Assembly (NCBI GenBank): GCA_026545765.1
Contig: CM048841.1
Location: 104,071,542 to 104,135,541 of the forward strand
DNA: 64,000 nt
DNA from: Plantago major
Taxonomy: Eukaryota; Streptophyta; Magnoliopsida; Lamiales; Plantaginaceae
Reading direction: 5' to 3'
In this document: in pieces, positions 24,370-36,652 of the stretch
How positions within the stretch are numbered: position 1 is the first letter of the stretch
How the letters are laid out: every line of letters starts with the position of its first letter
The notes under the pieces: model-generated
The model's input: the letters and a program-made list of their open reading frames with translations, nothing else
The model's database searches: none
What the model was told of the DNA's origin: nothing
Program-made: the position numbers and the translations under genes

Positions 24370-26468
24370 GCCCCCTGACCTTTTTCACCTCATAAGCATG
24401 TTTAAATATGTTTTTAAGCAAATTTTAATATTTTAATACATGTTATAAACGTGGCATTATTTGTGAAAAAGTGAATTGATATTATGTGATCGTAATTGAA
24501 TTCTAATTGTTATCGTTGTTTTATATAGTTTTGGGCCGGCTTGTTATTAGTTTTAAGTTTAACCGTTTTGTATCCAAGTGAGGGCCTATGAAAGAACGGA
24601 CACCGTAATATGAACCGTATGAATTTATAATATTTGTTTGGTGGACCTTTTTGACCTTCGGATCGTATTTGTGAAAATCGAAATAAGCAGGCTCGTGCAA
24701 TTAATTCAAGTATTAAAAATAGTATTATAAATCATATTTGATGATAAATCTCACGTCCACCGCCTCATAATTCCTATCCCTGTTGCTGCCATTTGTTTTA
24801 ACTTCACAGAGAATTAGTGTCCTTGGGGACAGCTCACGTTATCAGCCTGGTTCATATATTTGCAATTGAGTTGCTATGTTCATCTTTTCAATTCTACATG
24901 TAGTCACGCCTTCATTCACACAACACATCACTCGTTCAAAACTTGCAATAGTGATATCTTTTAATTGATTTCTACTTCCACTTGTTTGTTCTAATATGAG
25001 AATACATAATAGTTATTAGTCGGCCTTAATGATCTGAGCTTTGGCGATGAAAGATCAGTGTGAAAAAGGGGATGGAAAATATTAGTGGTCTGTGAAATAG
25101 AATTTCAGACCTGGTTCCAGTATTTTAATACCTAAATAGTATTCGGGCAAAGTTAGTAGCGGTTTTGACAGTCAAAGGTAAGTGTATTTTAGTAACTCGT
25201 TATTTAATATCTTTATAAATAATTTCGGTAACTTGTTGTTTGACAAATATGTGTTATTCTTGAAATTATTGCTATGGTGCTAGCGTACGGGCTATGCAAA
25301 TGTGAATTATATGGTTGAATTTGTTGATATGAAATGTGAAAATATACCGTGGTGTGCTATATATGTGGAACGTTCCATTCTGAATATGATGAAAATGTTA
25401 AAGTGATTGGCTGACGATATGTGATGGTTGGACTCTGAATATCCATCACTGGATGGACTCTGTATGCAATATAGAATTCCAGGTACGGCTGGAATCTATA
25501 TGAAATATGAAGTTCCAGGTACGGCTGGACTCTATATAAATCTGTTATCGTGATCACGAATTACTCCTGGTCGTAACAGAGCCATAGCGGACAAAGAAAA
25601 TGACTAAGCACGTGCATTAGTATATAAATGTGAAAGATGTTGAATGTTTATAGCTGATATGTTGGAATATGAAGTGAACTGGTGTGATTTTGAAACTGTG
25701 AAATAAAGGGAGTCACGTGTTCTGATTGTGAATATATGTGACTGAAAGTGATGTGTTTACCTGGTGTTAAATGGCTGGTGTTAAATGGCTTGTTGCCGGT
25801 TATTTTCAAAGGTTATTAAATGACCTGTTACTGATTATACTTACTGAGCCCGCAACTCATCCCAATCGCGATGTTTTTTTTTATAGTTCTTGAAGAAAAG
25901 GACAAAGGAAAGAATTTAGCTGAGTAGAAGTTAAAGTCATGTATCCAAGGTCGGCCGGCTGGTTTCAAATTCTTCTCCCTCGGCTCGTCATCTGCATATC
26001 ATTCATGAAAAGACAATACTGACTCGACCCGAGCTCTCTTATTGAATTGCTCATTCAATGAGCATTCTCAATATTCTATTATGCCTTGAAGAGGACTTTT
26101 AAAATATCTAAATAGATACTATGTTTACATATGGATCCCTACGTCGCCCCTTTGGCTTCTCTTGAACGAATAGATGTTTCTTCACAATAATTAGGATCGA
26201 GCAAATACCAATTCCAATTTAAAAGAATGCAGAATACCGTTCCCCATCAAACCCTCAACTCTCTGTTACTTCGAAAGTAGCTGCTTCAGCTTCAGCCACT
26301 CGAATTTTCGATATTCCTTTTTCTGTAAAAGCTTATTTACTGCATAAAGTTTCTGAAAATGTATTTTGCTTGCATGCATAAGAAATTGTGGTCAAAGTAC
26401 TTTTTAAAGCTTCCGCGCGTCTTAAATATAATTTTACTGTCGGTAATTATCTGTGAAGGTGATAAGGC
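24370..26468. mobile_element. 2.1-kb insertion nested in copia element 1
   Basis: GTCAC occurs immediately left (24365-24369) and right (26469-26473) of the segment. With one copy removed the two halves of the copia frame join in phase, so this is a true insertion with a 5-base duplication. The interior has no coding segment. It contains CTTACTGAGCCCGCAACTCA and a CCAGGTACGGCTGGA direct repeat (about 25480 and 25516), and its borders (CACGCCCCCTGACC left, AAGGCGTCACA right) resemble chromovirus-type LTR ends. A solo LTR is my best guess, but the ends defined by the duplication are not TG...CA. Confidence 0.65.
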
Positions 26469-26473
26469 GTCAC

Positions 26474-27530
26474 AGTCATTCTCGTTTACCACCTCCGAAC
26501 CCTCCCTTATCCTTACAGAATCTGCTACACGCTCCTAGACTCGTTAAGAATTTAATTTACATGCGTAAATTCTGGCGATAATTACGTATGCATTGAATTC
26601 GATCCTAATGGGTTTTCTGTAAAGGATTTTCAAACAGGGATGGCAATCATGAGATGTAATAGTCGGGGGGACCTTTATCCTCTTACTACCACCAACTACT
26701 CCTTCCCCACGCCTTCAGACTTCACGACTTTGGCGTCTTCTCTCTGGCATGATCGTTTAGGACATCCGGAAACTTCATTTTAAGTTACCTCTGACGAATA
26801 ATAGCATTCATACGCTAAATCTAGTCTTTCCGGTATTTGTCGTTCTTGCATTCTTGGTAAACACATAAAGTTGCATTTTTGATGCTTCTATGTCTCAAAC
26901 AATGTTACCTTTTGATATTATTCATAGTGACTTATGGACCTCTCCTGTGTTAAGTTCATTGGGTCATCGTTATTATGTTCTTTTCTTGGATGATTTCTCA
27001 AACTTTTTGTGGACTTCTCCCTTAGCTAGGAAATCAGATGTTTATGCAAAATTCTCTATCCTTCGTGCGCATATACTTAATCAATTTGAGAGACATATTA
27101 AGAATATCCAATGTGACAATGGGAGGGAATATGATAATGGCCAATTCAAGAGTTTTTGCGAAACTAATGGGATGTCTTTCCGTCTTTCATGCCCCATACT
27201 TCTTAAAGCGGTAAGCCGAAAGAAAAATCCGGTCTATCAATAATATCATTAGGACTTTACTCGTTCATGCCTCCCTACCCCAATCTTTTTGGCATCATGC
27301 GTTAAGTATGTCAACTTATCTTCTTAACATTTTACCGAGCAAGATCCTAAACCATGCCTCTACCCTTCAAATTCTGTATCAACGCAAACCATCATACTCC
27401 CATCTTCGGGTTTTTGGGTGCTTATGTTATCCCCTCATACAATCCATTACCATTCACAAGCTTGACCTAGGTCTACACCTTGTGTGTTTTTGGATATCAG
27501 GAGAACCATCGTGGATTCAAATGCTATGAT
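26474..27530 (+). pseudogene. Copia element 1: GAG-pre-integrase and integrase remnant
   Basis: Pieces in several frames: LLHAPRLVKNLIYMRKF (about 26520-26575), SLWHDRLGHPETSF (the HHCC zinc-finger start, about 26735-26780), then an open stretch 26890-27243 with IIHSDLWTSP, FLDDFSNFLW and IQCDNGREYDN, which carry the first two acidic residues of the integrase core. The downstream part (27308-27529) has a HLRVFGCLCYP motif. Frameshifts separate the pieces, so no enzyme can be made. Confidence 0.85.
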
Positions 27531-27959
27531 TTATCGACTCATAAGATAACTATTTCTCGTACGTTGTTTTTATGAAAATAATTTCCCTTCTCCTCCCAAA
27601 TCAAACCGCAACCCTTGCCCTATGGTTCCCTAGGCGATGGGATTACCCGTTTGTGACTGAAATTTACCACAGGTTACTAAACCGCCAACCTAGCGATTCG
27701 ATCTGGCCCTTCCTCGCTTTAACTGACTCGGGTGGCGGTCCACCATCTGACCACCCCGACTCGATCTTCTTCCACCCATTCCTCTCGATTGGGTCGTATT
27801 ACCCCATACCTGTCCAGCTTTCACCACAAAGTCCCTCACCACAACCGCCTGGCCCTCCTCCGATCCCGACAATCGACCCACCGATTCGTTCGATCGCATT
27901 CCCAATCCCAAATTCTATGGCCCATATTTTGTAAATCTCGCCACTGTTACGAAGTCACC

Positions 27960-29490
27960 TATACCTCGTAATCCGGTTTCTGCTCTTAGGGACCCGAATT
28001 GGAAATTGGCTATGGAAGATGAATTTGATGCTCTTATTAAAAATAAGACGTGGGATTTAGTACCCCGTCCACCTAATGTCAATATTATTCGTTCTATGTG
28101 GATATTTGCTCATCAGGTGAAATCTAATGGTGAATTTGAGAGGCATAAAGCTCGTCTTGTAGGTGATGGTAAAACTTCAGCGGTGGGCATTGATTGTGGT
28201 GAGGCGTTTAGTCTGTGGTGAAACCGGCTACGATCGTCTGTTCTAAGTCTTTCTTTATCTAAGCGTTGGCGATTCATCAATTGGATGTCAAAAATGCCTT
28301 CTTACACGGAGAACTCAAGGAGACTGTGTATATGCATCAACCTATGGGTTTTCGCGATCCGATTCATCTGGATTATGTTTGTCTACTTCGCAAATCATTG
28401 TATGGTCTTAAGCAGGCTCCCCGGGCATGGTACAAGCGATTTGCAGATTATGTCTCCTCTCTTGGTTTTGTGAACAACAAATGTGATATGTCTTTATTCA
28501 TATACCGGCAAGGTTCAGATATGGCATACATATTACTATATGTTGATGACATTATTCTCAATGCCTCCTCCGACTCACTACGATGTTCTATTATGAATCT
28601 GCTTGCCTCGGAGTTTGCAATGAAAGATCTTGGTCCTTTGAATTATTTTCTCGGTATTGCGGTTACTCGTCATAAAGATGGTATGTTCTTATCACAGCGC
28701 AAGTATGCTGAGGAAATTATTGATCGAGCTGGCATGTCCTCATGTAAGCCCTCCTTGGCCTTGGTTGACCGCAACCCAAGGCGAGTAGTACCTCGGGTGC
28801 ATTGTTTGCGGATCGACTCATTATCGCCGTTCGTTCGGGTGCTCTTGATTTGGCGTTTACGGGCCCGATATCTCCTATGTCGTGCAACAAATTTGCTTGC
28901 ACATGCACTCTCCTCGTGATATTCATATGCATACTCTCAAACGCATACTTCGATATATTAAGGGCACCTTGGATTTTGGATTGCATTTGTATCCATCGGC
29001 GACTTCGGCTCTTGTCTCCTACACGGATGCCGATTGGGGAGGTTGCCCGGATCTGGCGTCGTTCGGCGTCGGCTGTGTGTGTTCCTTGGTGATAACTTGA
29101 TCTCGTGGTCTATGAGCGTCGACCTCGATGTCTAGATTGATCTTGAGGTGAATATCGAGGCATAGCAAATGTTGTTTCCGAGACGTGTTGGCTTCGCAAC
29201 CTTCTGCTTGAGTTGCATAATCCGATTTTCAAGGCTACGTTGGTGTATTGTGATAATGTTAGTGCAGTTTATCTGTTTGGCAATCCAGTTCAACATCAGC
29301 GCACGAAACATATTGAGATGGATATTCATTTTGTTCGAGAACATGTCGCATGCGGTCACGTTCGGGTCTTACATGTTCCTTCTCGATATCAGATTGCAGA
29401 TATATTTACCAAAGGACTGCCGATAGTTTTGTTTGAAGATTTTCGGGACAGTCTAAGTGTTCGTAAATCTCCCGCTTCGACTGCGGGGGT
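27960..29490 (+). pseudogene. Copia element 1: reverse transcriptase and RNase H remnant
   Basis: The N-terminal RT part is at 28006-28221 (AMEDEFDALIKNKTWDLVPR, then ARLVGDG). The RT core is at 28266-28740, with QLDVKNAFLHGELKE and the catalytic YVDDIIL. RNase H traces follow in shifting frames (SYTDADWGGCPD near 29015; YCDNVSAVYLFGNP and ADIFTKGLP near 29240-29430). Several frameshifts and stops lie between them. Confidence 0.88.
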
Positions 29491-29491
29491 G

Positions 29492-29658
29492 TGATAGATT
29501 ATGTAAATATTAGTTAGAATATTAAAGAATCTAGAATCTTAATCATAGTGGGTTTAGTATAGCTTAGTTAGAATAGCATTAGTCTAAAACTCTATATTGT
29601 ACTCTTGTATTTATACCCCATGATTATCAATGAATTCCTCACGGAAAACATTCTTTCA
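29492..29658 (+). repeat. 3' LTR of copia element 1
   Basis: 167 bases matching 23738-23904; preceded by a polypurine tract (CTGCGGGGGTG) and followed by the target duplication TGTTA. Confidence 0.95.
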
Positions 29659-29808
29659 TGTTAGATTTGTGATGATGAGTGAGCATCTAGTATTTTCCAG
29701 TTTCCACAGTTAAGTACTTATAGTGGAGTTAGAGTAGAACAGAGCACTTAAGAGTTAATAATCTCGTCATGACAATTGCTCTTGGAAATCGATGGATATT
29801 CTCAGACT

Positions 29809-30238
29809 TCTCAAAACAGAAGAAATCAGACTGAAAATGATGAAGGAGCAAAAGCATTACTCAGCATAACAAACACAGAAAGCAGCCCCGGGGATGATGA
29901 TACTATATATAGAGAGCTTCATGCAGTTTGGAGTATGGTGAGCTGTCAAGATTGTTAGGCAGTTAGAGTAGTTAGTTTAGAGTTAGTTAGGCAGTTTGAA
30001 ATTCCCGCTCATTTCTGTTAGTATCAAGGGTATATTAGGAAGTCTTGCTTAGGTGTTTTAACCAATTAGATTAGCTTGTTTGTGTATATATAGATGATAG
30101 AATAGTTGCAGTTTGTATCTTTCAATTCAGGTGTAAAAATCTCATTTCAATCATAAATACAATTGTTCTTCTATTTACATTGTTTTCAATTCACTCTCAT
30201 CAATGGTGAGTTCATGCTTTACTTCCGCATTTCTGATA
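29809..30238 (+). repeat. 5' LTR of copia element 2
   Basis: 430 bases beginning TCTCAAAACAGAAG and ending TTTCTGATA. It contains a TATA-like GTATATATAGATGATAG at about 30084-30100, the likely promoter of the element. Confidence 0.95.
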
Positions 30239-30757
30239 TGGTATCAGAGCTCTGGCTCTTGATCATCAATGTATTCATTGGTTCATTTACAGATTATTGA
30301 GTTTCAGTTCATTCTTCATCTGTTTTCTTCACCTTGCTTATTCTGCAAGCTGTGTTGTTTTTTGAGCACATTTTGTTTGATTGATTCTATCATTCAATAA
30401 GATTGATAAGAATTCACTGATCAACAAAGTGACTACAAATGTTCATTCGATTTTCCACAAGTTATATCAATTTTGTTTCATATTCAGAATTTTACAGTTT
30501 CAGTAAATTTGAGCTTGATCATCATCAGTCATAGTTGTTCAGTCAATCTCATAAACTGATTTTTCAAATCATCAATCGTTTTCTAGCTTGATCGACTGAT
30601 TAATCTGTTATAACTATCGATTGTTGCTTGAATCATTATTACATTTGAGCTTGTTTAGCAATAGTTTTCAGTCTGTTATCATCTGATTACGATTAATTGG
30701 TTATAATTCAGCAGATTCATCATATATCACAAATTTACTTCATACCTGTTTGATAAA

Positions 30758-32110
30758 ATGTCACAGGCTTCTCACAGTGATGATACCGTTCCTTCTGAAG
30801 CACCTGTCAATCACAATGCAAATGATCATACTGAGCAAACTAGGAATCCACATGCTATCAACAAGGAGCTGGATCACACTGATCCAAACAGTCCTTTTCA
30901 CCTCTTTCCTCACGACCTTTGCTACATCGTGCGATAAAAATATACTCAAAGGTGCCGATTATATCAAGCTGGGCGAGACATGTCTCTTTCACTCTCTATT
31001 CGCAACAAGGTAGGGTTTGTGGATGGCACATACAAGAGGCCAGCTCTAGAGGATGCTCTCTATCTTCCCTGGCTTCGATGTAATAATCTCATATTATCTT
31101 GGTTACACAACTCTATCACTGAAGAAATTCGAGGAACTATTGCTCAAAGTGTGTATGCTAAAGATGTATGGGACAAGTTAGAAGCACGTTTCTTTGTTGT
31201 GGATAGTGTGCGTATCTATGAGCTTCAACTTGCTCTGTCACAATTTGTTCAAGGATCTCAAACTGTTATGGAATACTACACTAAACTCTCTAGCATTTGG
31301 GAAGAGTTACATATGCACAGGCCACCACCCAATTGTGATTGTGGCAAATGTACTTGTCATGGATTAGCAACAGCTGCAAATAGCTATGAGACTGATCAAG
31401 TCTTTCAGTTTCTCATGGGCTTGCAGGAATCTTATGATCATATTAGAGGCCAGATTATCATGATGACTCCAGTTCCCACTCTTGAGAGAGCTTATTCCAT
31501 TATTCTCACAGAAGAAAGGCAGGGAAATTCTAGGCATCATGTTGCTAATAACTCATCAACATTTCATATGCGCCAGACTAATCAGGCTGTTCCATATCAA
31601 AGCAAAAGGAAGGGTAAAGAGATCGTGTGTACTAATTGTCGCTTAACTAATCATACAGTTGACAGGTGCTACAGGTTGATTGGCTATCCAAGAGATTTCA
31701 AATTTACCAAGAAGCCAACATATACCAAACATTATTCTGGTGGTCCTATGTCACAGATGAATGATAATCAGTCTCACTATGCTAACAATATTAATGTGCC
31801 AAGCACATCATCTGATGTTGCAACTCAGTATGGTCATATTAAGAAAAAGGTTTCAAAACTCATGCAAATTCTTGATCAAAATGTTGCAACCTCTGCTTCT
31901 CCCATGAGTATTGCACCTACTGAAGATCATGAGGACACAGACATGGATCCAGCTACAACTTATCATACATTAGGAGGTATACATCTTTGCTCTTTTAATT
32001 CACATATTGTTTGCTCTACTTCTACACAGTTACAAGAATATTTTGTTATAGATTCAGGAGCAACTGATCATGTCATTTGTGATATTAAATTGTTTACGTC
32101 ACTAATGTAA
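30758..32110 (+). pseudogene. Copia element 2: gag and protease, frameshifted
   Basis: The start at 30758 opens about 60 codons (MSQASHSDDTVPSEAPVNHN onward), then a stop near 30938. Small indels up to 30980 disturb the region that normally reads into the gag core. The main open part (30980-32110) has the UBN2-like gag core, a CCHC zinc knuckle (CTNCRLTNHTVDRC) and the protease active site (VIDSGATDHV). It ends with a stop at 32108-32110; pol continues in another frame nine bases later. Confidence 0.88.
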
Positions 32111-32118
32111 ACACATTT

Positions 32119-35100
32119 GTGCTGCTACCAGACAACACTAGACTATCAGTCACCATGATAGGAAATGTGCAATTATCTGAATATGTGACATTAGAAAATG
32201 TACTTTATGTGCCTTCATTTACTGTCAATCTAATTTCAGTCACACAAATCACTAAACACAGATTATTTCATTTTCTCTTCACTCATGATGCTTGTTTTCT
32301 TCAGGAGATTTCTTCAAAGATAAAGATTGGTCTCGCTGAAAGATTCAAATCCCTGTTTGTATTACAGATTCAAGATTTTCAAAGCTTCTCTGTCACCAGC
32401 AGTGCTGCTACTCCTACTGTTTCATTTTCTAGTTCATTGAATAAAGTTCAATATGTTCCTGATGTCATACAACCTACTGCAAGCCAACTGTGGCATTATA
32501 GACTAGGGCATCCATCTATTCAGAGAATGCAACTCCTAGATTGTTGTAGTATTAATTGTCATGACATCAAAGATTGTACAATTTGTCTAGAGGCTAAGCA
32601 GAGGAAACTCTCCTTTCCTACTAGCACATCTGTAACTAAGTCCATTTTTTCACTAATTCATATTGATGTATGGGGTCCTTATTCTATCACATCTATTAAT
32701 GGACACAGATATTTTCTTACTCTTGTTGATGATTACTCCAAGTTCACTTGGATTCACTTATTCACAAACAAATCAGAAGTTCAATCAATCATATTAAATT
32801 TCATTACACTCACACAAAACCAGTATAAAATAAAAATTAAAGCATTCAGATCAGATAATGGTTCTGAGTTTATGGTGTTAACTCCTACACTTCAAGCTTT
32901 AGGGATCCTTCACCAAACCAGTTGTGTCTATACTCCACAGCAAAATGGAGTTGTTGAACGCAAGCATCAACATCTACTTAATGTTTCTAGAGCATTAATT
33001 TTTCAATCATCAGTTCCTCTAAAGTTCTGGGGTGATGCAATCTTAACAGCAGCTTACTTAATCAATAGAACACCTTCTCCATTATTAGATAATACTTGTC
33101 CTTTCACCAAGTTTTATGGACATAAACCAGATTATTCCAAGCTAAGAATCTTTGGTTCTTTATGCTATGTGTCCACTCATGCTCAGCATAGAACAAAATT
33201 TGACTCTAGAGCTCATGCTTGCATTTTCATTGGATATCCACCACATACCAAAGGATACAGATTATATGATATTCATACACACAAGATTTTAGTTTCAAAA
33301 GATGTACACTTTCTTGAACACATATTTCCCTACTCAACAGCTACTTAGCATTTTTCACCACCAGTACCTAGTATAGATACTAGTGATCTGTTTCTAGATT
33401 CTTATCTCACTTCATATAATTCTTCTCCTATATCAAATTCAGATACTCAGAATTCTGATCAGTCACAAATTCCTTCTTCTCACTCTCAGTCTCACTCCAA
33501 TACACAATCTTCTTCTCCATCACACTCACAGTCTGTCACACAAGAAATATCTGTTTCACATGATAATTCTTCTTCACATTCTCACTCTCCTGTTCTGAGG
33601 AAATCTAGCAGAAGAGTTGTTACTCCAATAAAAATGAAAGATTATTATCATAATATTTCACACAAACAACATTCTTCTGCTCATCCTATTTCTCACTTCA
33701 TTTCTTATGATCACTTATCACCATTTGATCAAAGTTTTGCTCTAAATATTAGTTCTACTCATGAACCTACTTCCTATGCTCAGGCTACTCAATCTACAGA
33801 ATGGACTAATGCAATCAAAGCAGAGCTCCAAGCTTTAGATGATAATAACACTTGGACTGTTGTTTCATTACCACCAGGCCATAAACCAATTGGTTGTAAA
33901 TATGTTTTCAAATTAAAACTAAAGCCTGATGGTTCTATTGACAAATATAAAGCAAGGTTAGTAGCTAAAGGATATTCACAGAGATTTGGGCATGACTATT
34001 TTGAAACTTTTAGCCCAGTAGCAAAACTTACAACAGTTAGAACTCTTCTTGCAATTGTTGCTACACAGGGGTGGGATTGTGAGCAAATGGATGTCCATAA
34101 TGCTTTTCTTAATGGAGAACTCGATGAAGACATCTACATGACTATTCCACCAGGATACTTGTTTCAGGGGGGCATTGAGAATCCTGTGTTTAAATTGCAT
34201 AAATCACTCTATGGATTGAAACAAGCATCCAGGCAGTGGAATTTTAAGTTCTCTAATACTCTACAGAAACTTAACTTCACACAGTCTAAAACAGATTATT
34301 CACTCTTCACAAGAACTTGCTCACAAGGTTTCATTGCATTACTAGTTTATGTGGATGATATACTAATCACAGGATCAAGCACAAAATTAATCACAGATGT
34401 GAAAGAAATGTTACATAGAGAGTTCAAAATAAGAGATTTGGGAGCTGTTAAGTATTTTCTAGGACTTGAAGTGACTAGAAATCATCATGGCATACATATT
34501 TGCCAGAGAAAATATGTGCTGGAAATGTTAGCAGACACAGGGCTAACTGATTGTAAACCTGTGGTGAATCCTATTGAAGTCAATCTCAAATATTCTTCCA
34601 CCGATACAGATATCTTACATGATCCATCAATATACAGAACACTAATAGGAAAACTCATTTATCTCAACATCACTAGACCTGACATTTCATATGCAGTTGG
34701 GGTGTTGAGTCAATTCATGGATAAGCCTTCAAAGAATCACTTAAATGCAGTTCACAGAATATTAAGATATCTGACAAATGCACCAGGGCAGGGAATCTTC
34801 TTTGCAGCTAATAATGAGCTGATTTTAACTTCTTATAGTGATTCAGACTGGGCTGCATGTACTGACACTAGAAGATCCATTTCTGGTTATTGTATGGTTT
34901 TAGGAACTTCATTAATCAGTTGGAGAAGTAAGAAACAAACCACAGTAAGCAGGTCATCCTCTGAAGCTGAATATAGAGCTTTATCTTTTGCTACTTTTGA
35001 AATAATCTGGTTAATTTCTCTACTAAAAGAATTCAATATAAAAGTTAACAATCCTATCACATTATATTGTGATAATCAGTCTGCTATTCATTTGACAAAA

Positions 35101-35439
35101 AATCCTATCTTTCATGAAAGAACCAAACATTTAGAAATTGATTGTCATTTTGTAAGAGATAGAGTTTTAGATGGAACAATTGATGTCACACATGTTTCAA
35201 CAAAAGAACAGGTTGCAGACATTTTCACCAAGGCTTTAACTCATGCTGATATGGTTAGATTAATGTCTAAGATGAGCTTAACCAACATATATCCTCATCT
35301 TACGGGGGAGTCTCAAAACAGAAGAAATCAGACTGAAAATGATGAAGGAGCAAAAGCATTACTCAGCATAACAAACACAGAAAGCAGCCCCGGGGATGAT
35401 GATACTATAGAGAGCTTCATGCAGTTTGGAGTATGGTGA
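32119..35439 (+). pseudogene. Copia element 2: pol with one in-frame stop
   Basis: One frame stays open from 32119 to 35439 except for a single TAG at 33346-33348. Visible in order: the integrase zinc finger (LWHYRLGHPS), the integrase core acidic residues (IDVWGPY, RSDNGSEF, NGVVERKHQ), reverse transcriptase (KARLVAKGYSQ, MDVHNAFLNGEL, LVYVDDILITG) and RNase H (SDSDWAACTDTRRSISGY, SSSEAEYRAL, YCDNQSAIHL). The last about 40 codons read through the polypurine tract into the right LTR. Apart from the stop the enzyme domains look complete. Confidence 0.92.
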
Positions 35440-35736
35440 GCTGTCAAGATTGTTAGGCAGTTAGAGTAGTTAGTTTAGAGTTAGTTAGGCAGTTTGAAAT
35501 TCCCGCTCATTTCTGTTAGTATCAAGGGTATATTAGGAAGTCTTGCTTAGGTGTTTTAACCAATTAGATTAGCTTGTTTGTGTATATATAGATGATAGAA
35601 TAGTTGCAGTTTGTATCTTTCAATTCAGTTGTAAAAATCTCATTTCAATCATAAATACAATTGTTCTTCTATTTACATTGTTCTCAATTCACTCTCATCA
35701 ATGGTGAGTTCATGCTTTACTTCCGCATTTCTGATA
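35311..35736 (+). repeat. 3' LTR of copia element 2
   Basis: 426 bases, nearly identical to 29809-30238; lacks one TATA unit present in the left copy. Confidence 0.95.
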
Positions 35737-35771
35737 AGACTGCAACGCAATGATGAGATTTTCCACTGAGA

Positions 35772-35866
35772 TAGATTTATTCAACGCTCAATCATGGCAT
35801 GCAACGTACCATATCATGTACTAGATTTATTCAACGCTCAATCACGGCATGCAACGTACCATATCA
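35772..35866. repeat. Tandem duplication, period 50
   Basis: Two 45-base copies (35772-35816 and 35822-35866) starting TAGATTTATTCAACGCTCAA and differing at one base, just right of copia element 2. Noncoding. Confidence 0.9.
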
Positions 35867-35920
35867 ACGTACCTAATTCTTGATAGAAAATAATAGAAAC
35901 ACACGAGTAAGGATCCTGAT

Positions 35921-36146
35921 AGACTGTCTTTAGATAATTTATCTAGAATTGCACTTATGTTGTCAAATAAACCTTATTAATCGAAACACCTATATTTTCA
36001 ACATTGGTGATTTTTCATATTACAACAATAGGTATTTTGTTAAAAATATAGACGTTTTAATTAATAACATGGATAATTTAATTGATAATATAAATAGTCT
36101 CTAGATAAGTTATCTACAAACCGTCTCTCAATAGACTTTGTGATAT
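35921..36146. repeat. MITE-like inverted-repeat element (AGAGACGG family), copy 2
   Basis: The left end has GATAGACTGTCTTTAGATAA and TTATCTAGA; the right end has TAGATAAGTTATCTACAAAC and CGTCTCTCAATAGAC, which pair imperfectly. The centre shares TTTTAATTAATAACATGGAT with the copy at 13073-13292. A shorter, weaker match lies at about 42050-42140. Confidence 0.55.
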
Positions 36147-36652
36147 TCTATTACTACATATTAGTCCGATAATCCATGTCACACCAATTATCCATTGGAA
36201 ATTGAGTTTCAGTCGATAGAAAAAATGACTTTTGAACTAAACATTTATTGTTGAAATCAGGAATACATTGTTATTATACAATTTATTAGGGAGCCTAAGT
36301 GATTCACCTGATTATTTTTTTACAAGTCAATAAGAGTCATGTGCATTCAAGGTTATTGTTTGTTATTTCCAGATTCGAGGTCGGTGTGCATTCGTAACTT
36401 TATAGCGATAAAAAATAAACACCTAATGCATATAGAGAAGATTGCAGTAATATTGTAGTGTAGCTAATGCGCATTTGTATTATAACATAAAAAGTCAAAT
36501 ATTGCATCAACTAAAACGCTAAATGCCCTTAACTACCCAAAAAGAATAACTAAACACTCTTAGATTGATCAAGTGCATAGAACTTCAATCCATAGGTTGG
36601 TACAGTAAAAAGATGCAATGAGAAATGAAATCAAGCTAGAGTTCTAGACAGT

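Larger units (their letters stand above)
23738..29658 (+). mobile_element. Ty1/copia LTR retrotransposon 1, decayed, gag-less
   Basis: Flanked by a 5-base target duplication TGTTA (23733-23737 and 29659-29663), with 167-base LTRs at both ends that start TG and end CA. A primer-binding site starting TGGTATCA follows the 5' LTR and a G-rich polypurine tract precedes the 3' LTR. Only about 250 bases separate the 5' LTR from the protease segment, so gag is missing. Protease, integrase, reverse transcriptase and RNase H segments follow in copia order with many frameshifts and stops. The LTRs differ at about six of 167 sites, an older insertion than element 2. A foreign 2.1-kb segment interrupts it at 24370-26468. 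It inserted upstream of DUF674 copy 4, in the opposite orientation. Confidence 0.93.
29809..35736 (+). mobile_element. Ty1/copia LTR retrotransposon 2, young but defective
   Basis: Bounded by the 5-base duplication AGACT (29804-29808 and 35737-35741). LTRs of 430 (left) and 426 bases (right) differ by one 4-base TATA-unit indel and about two substitutions, indicating a recent insertion. The primer-binding site TGGTATCAGAGC follows the left LTR at once (30239) and the polypurine tract TACGGGGGAG precedes the right one. LTR termini defined by the duplication are TC...TA, not TG...CA. Internal order: gag, protease, integrase, reverse transcriptase, RNase H. Coding is broken in gag, at the gag-pol junction and by one stop in pol, so it is probably non-autonomous. 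It lies 150 bases right of element 1. Confidence 0.95.

Noticed and set aside
29776..29958. Short frame starting just left of copia element 2
   Set aside because: It is the left LTR copy of the pol tail that overlaps the right LTR, not a separate gene.
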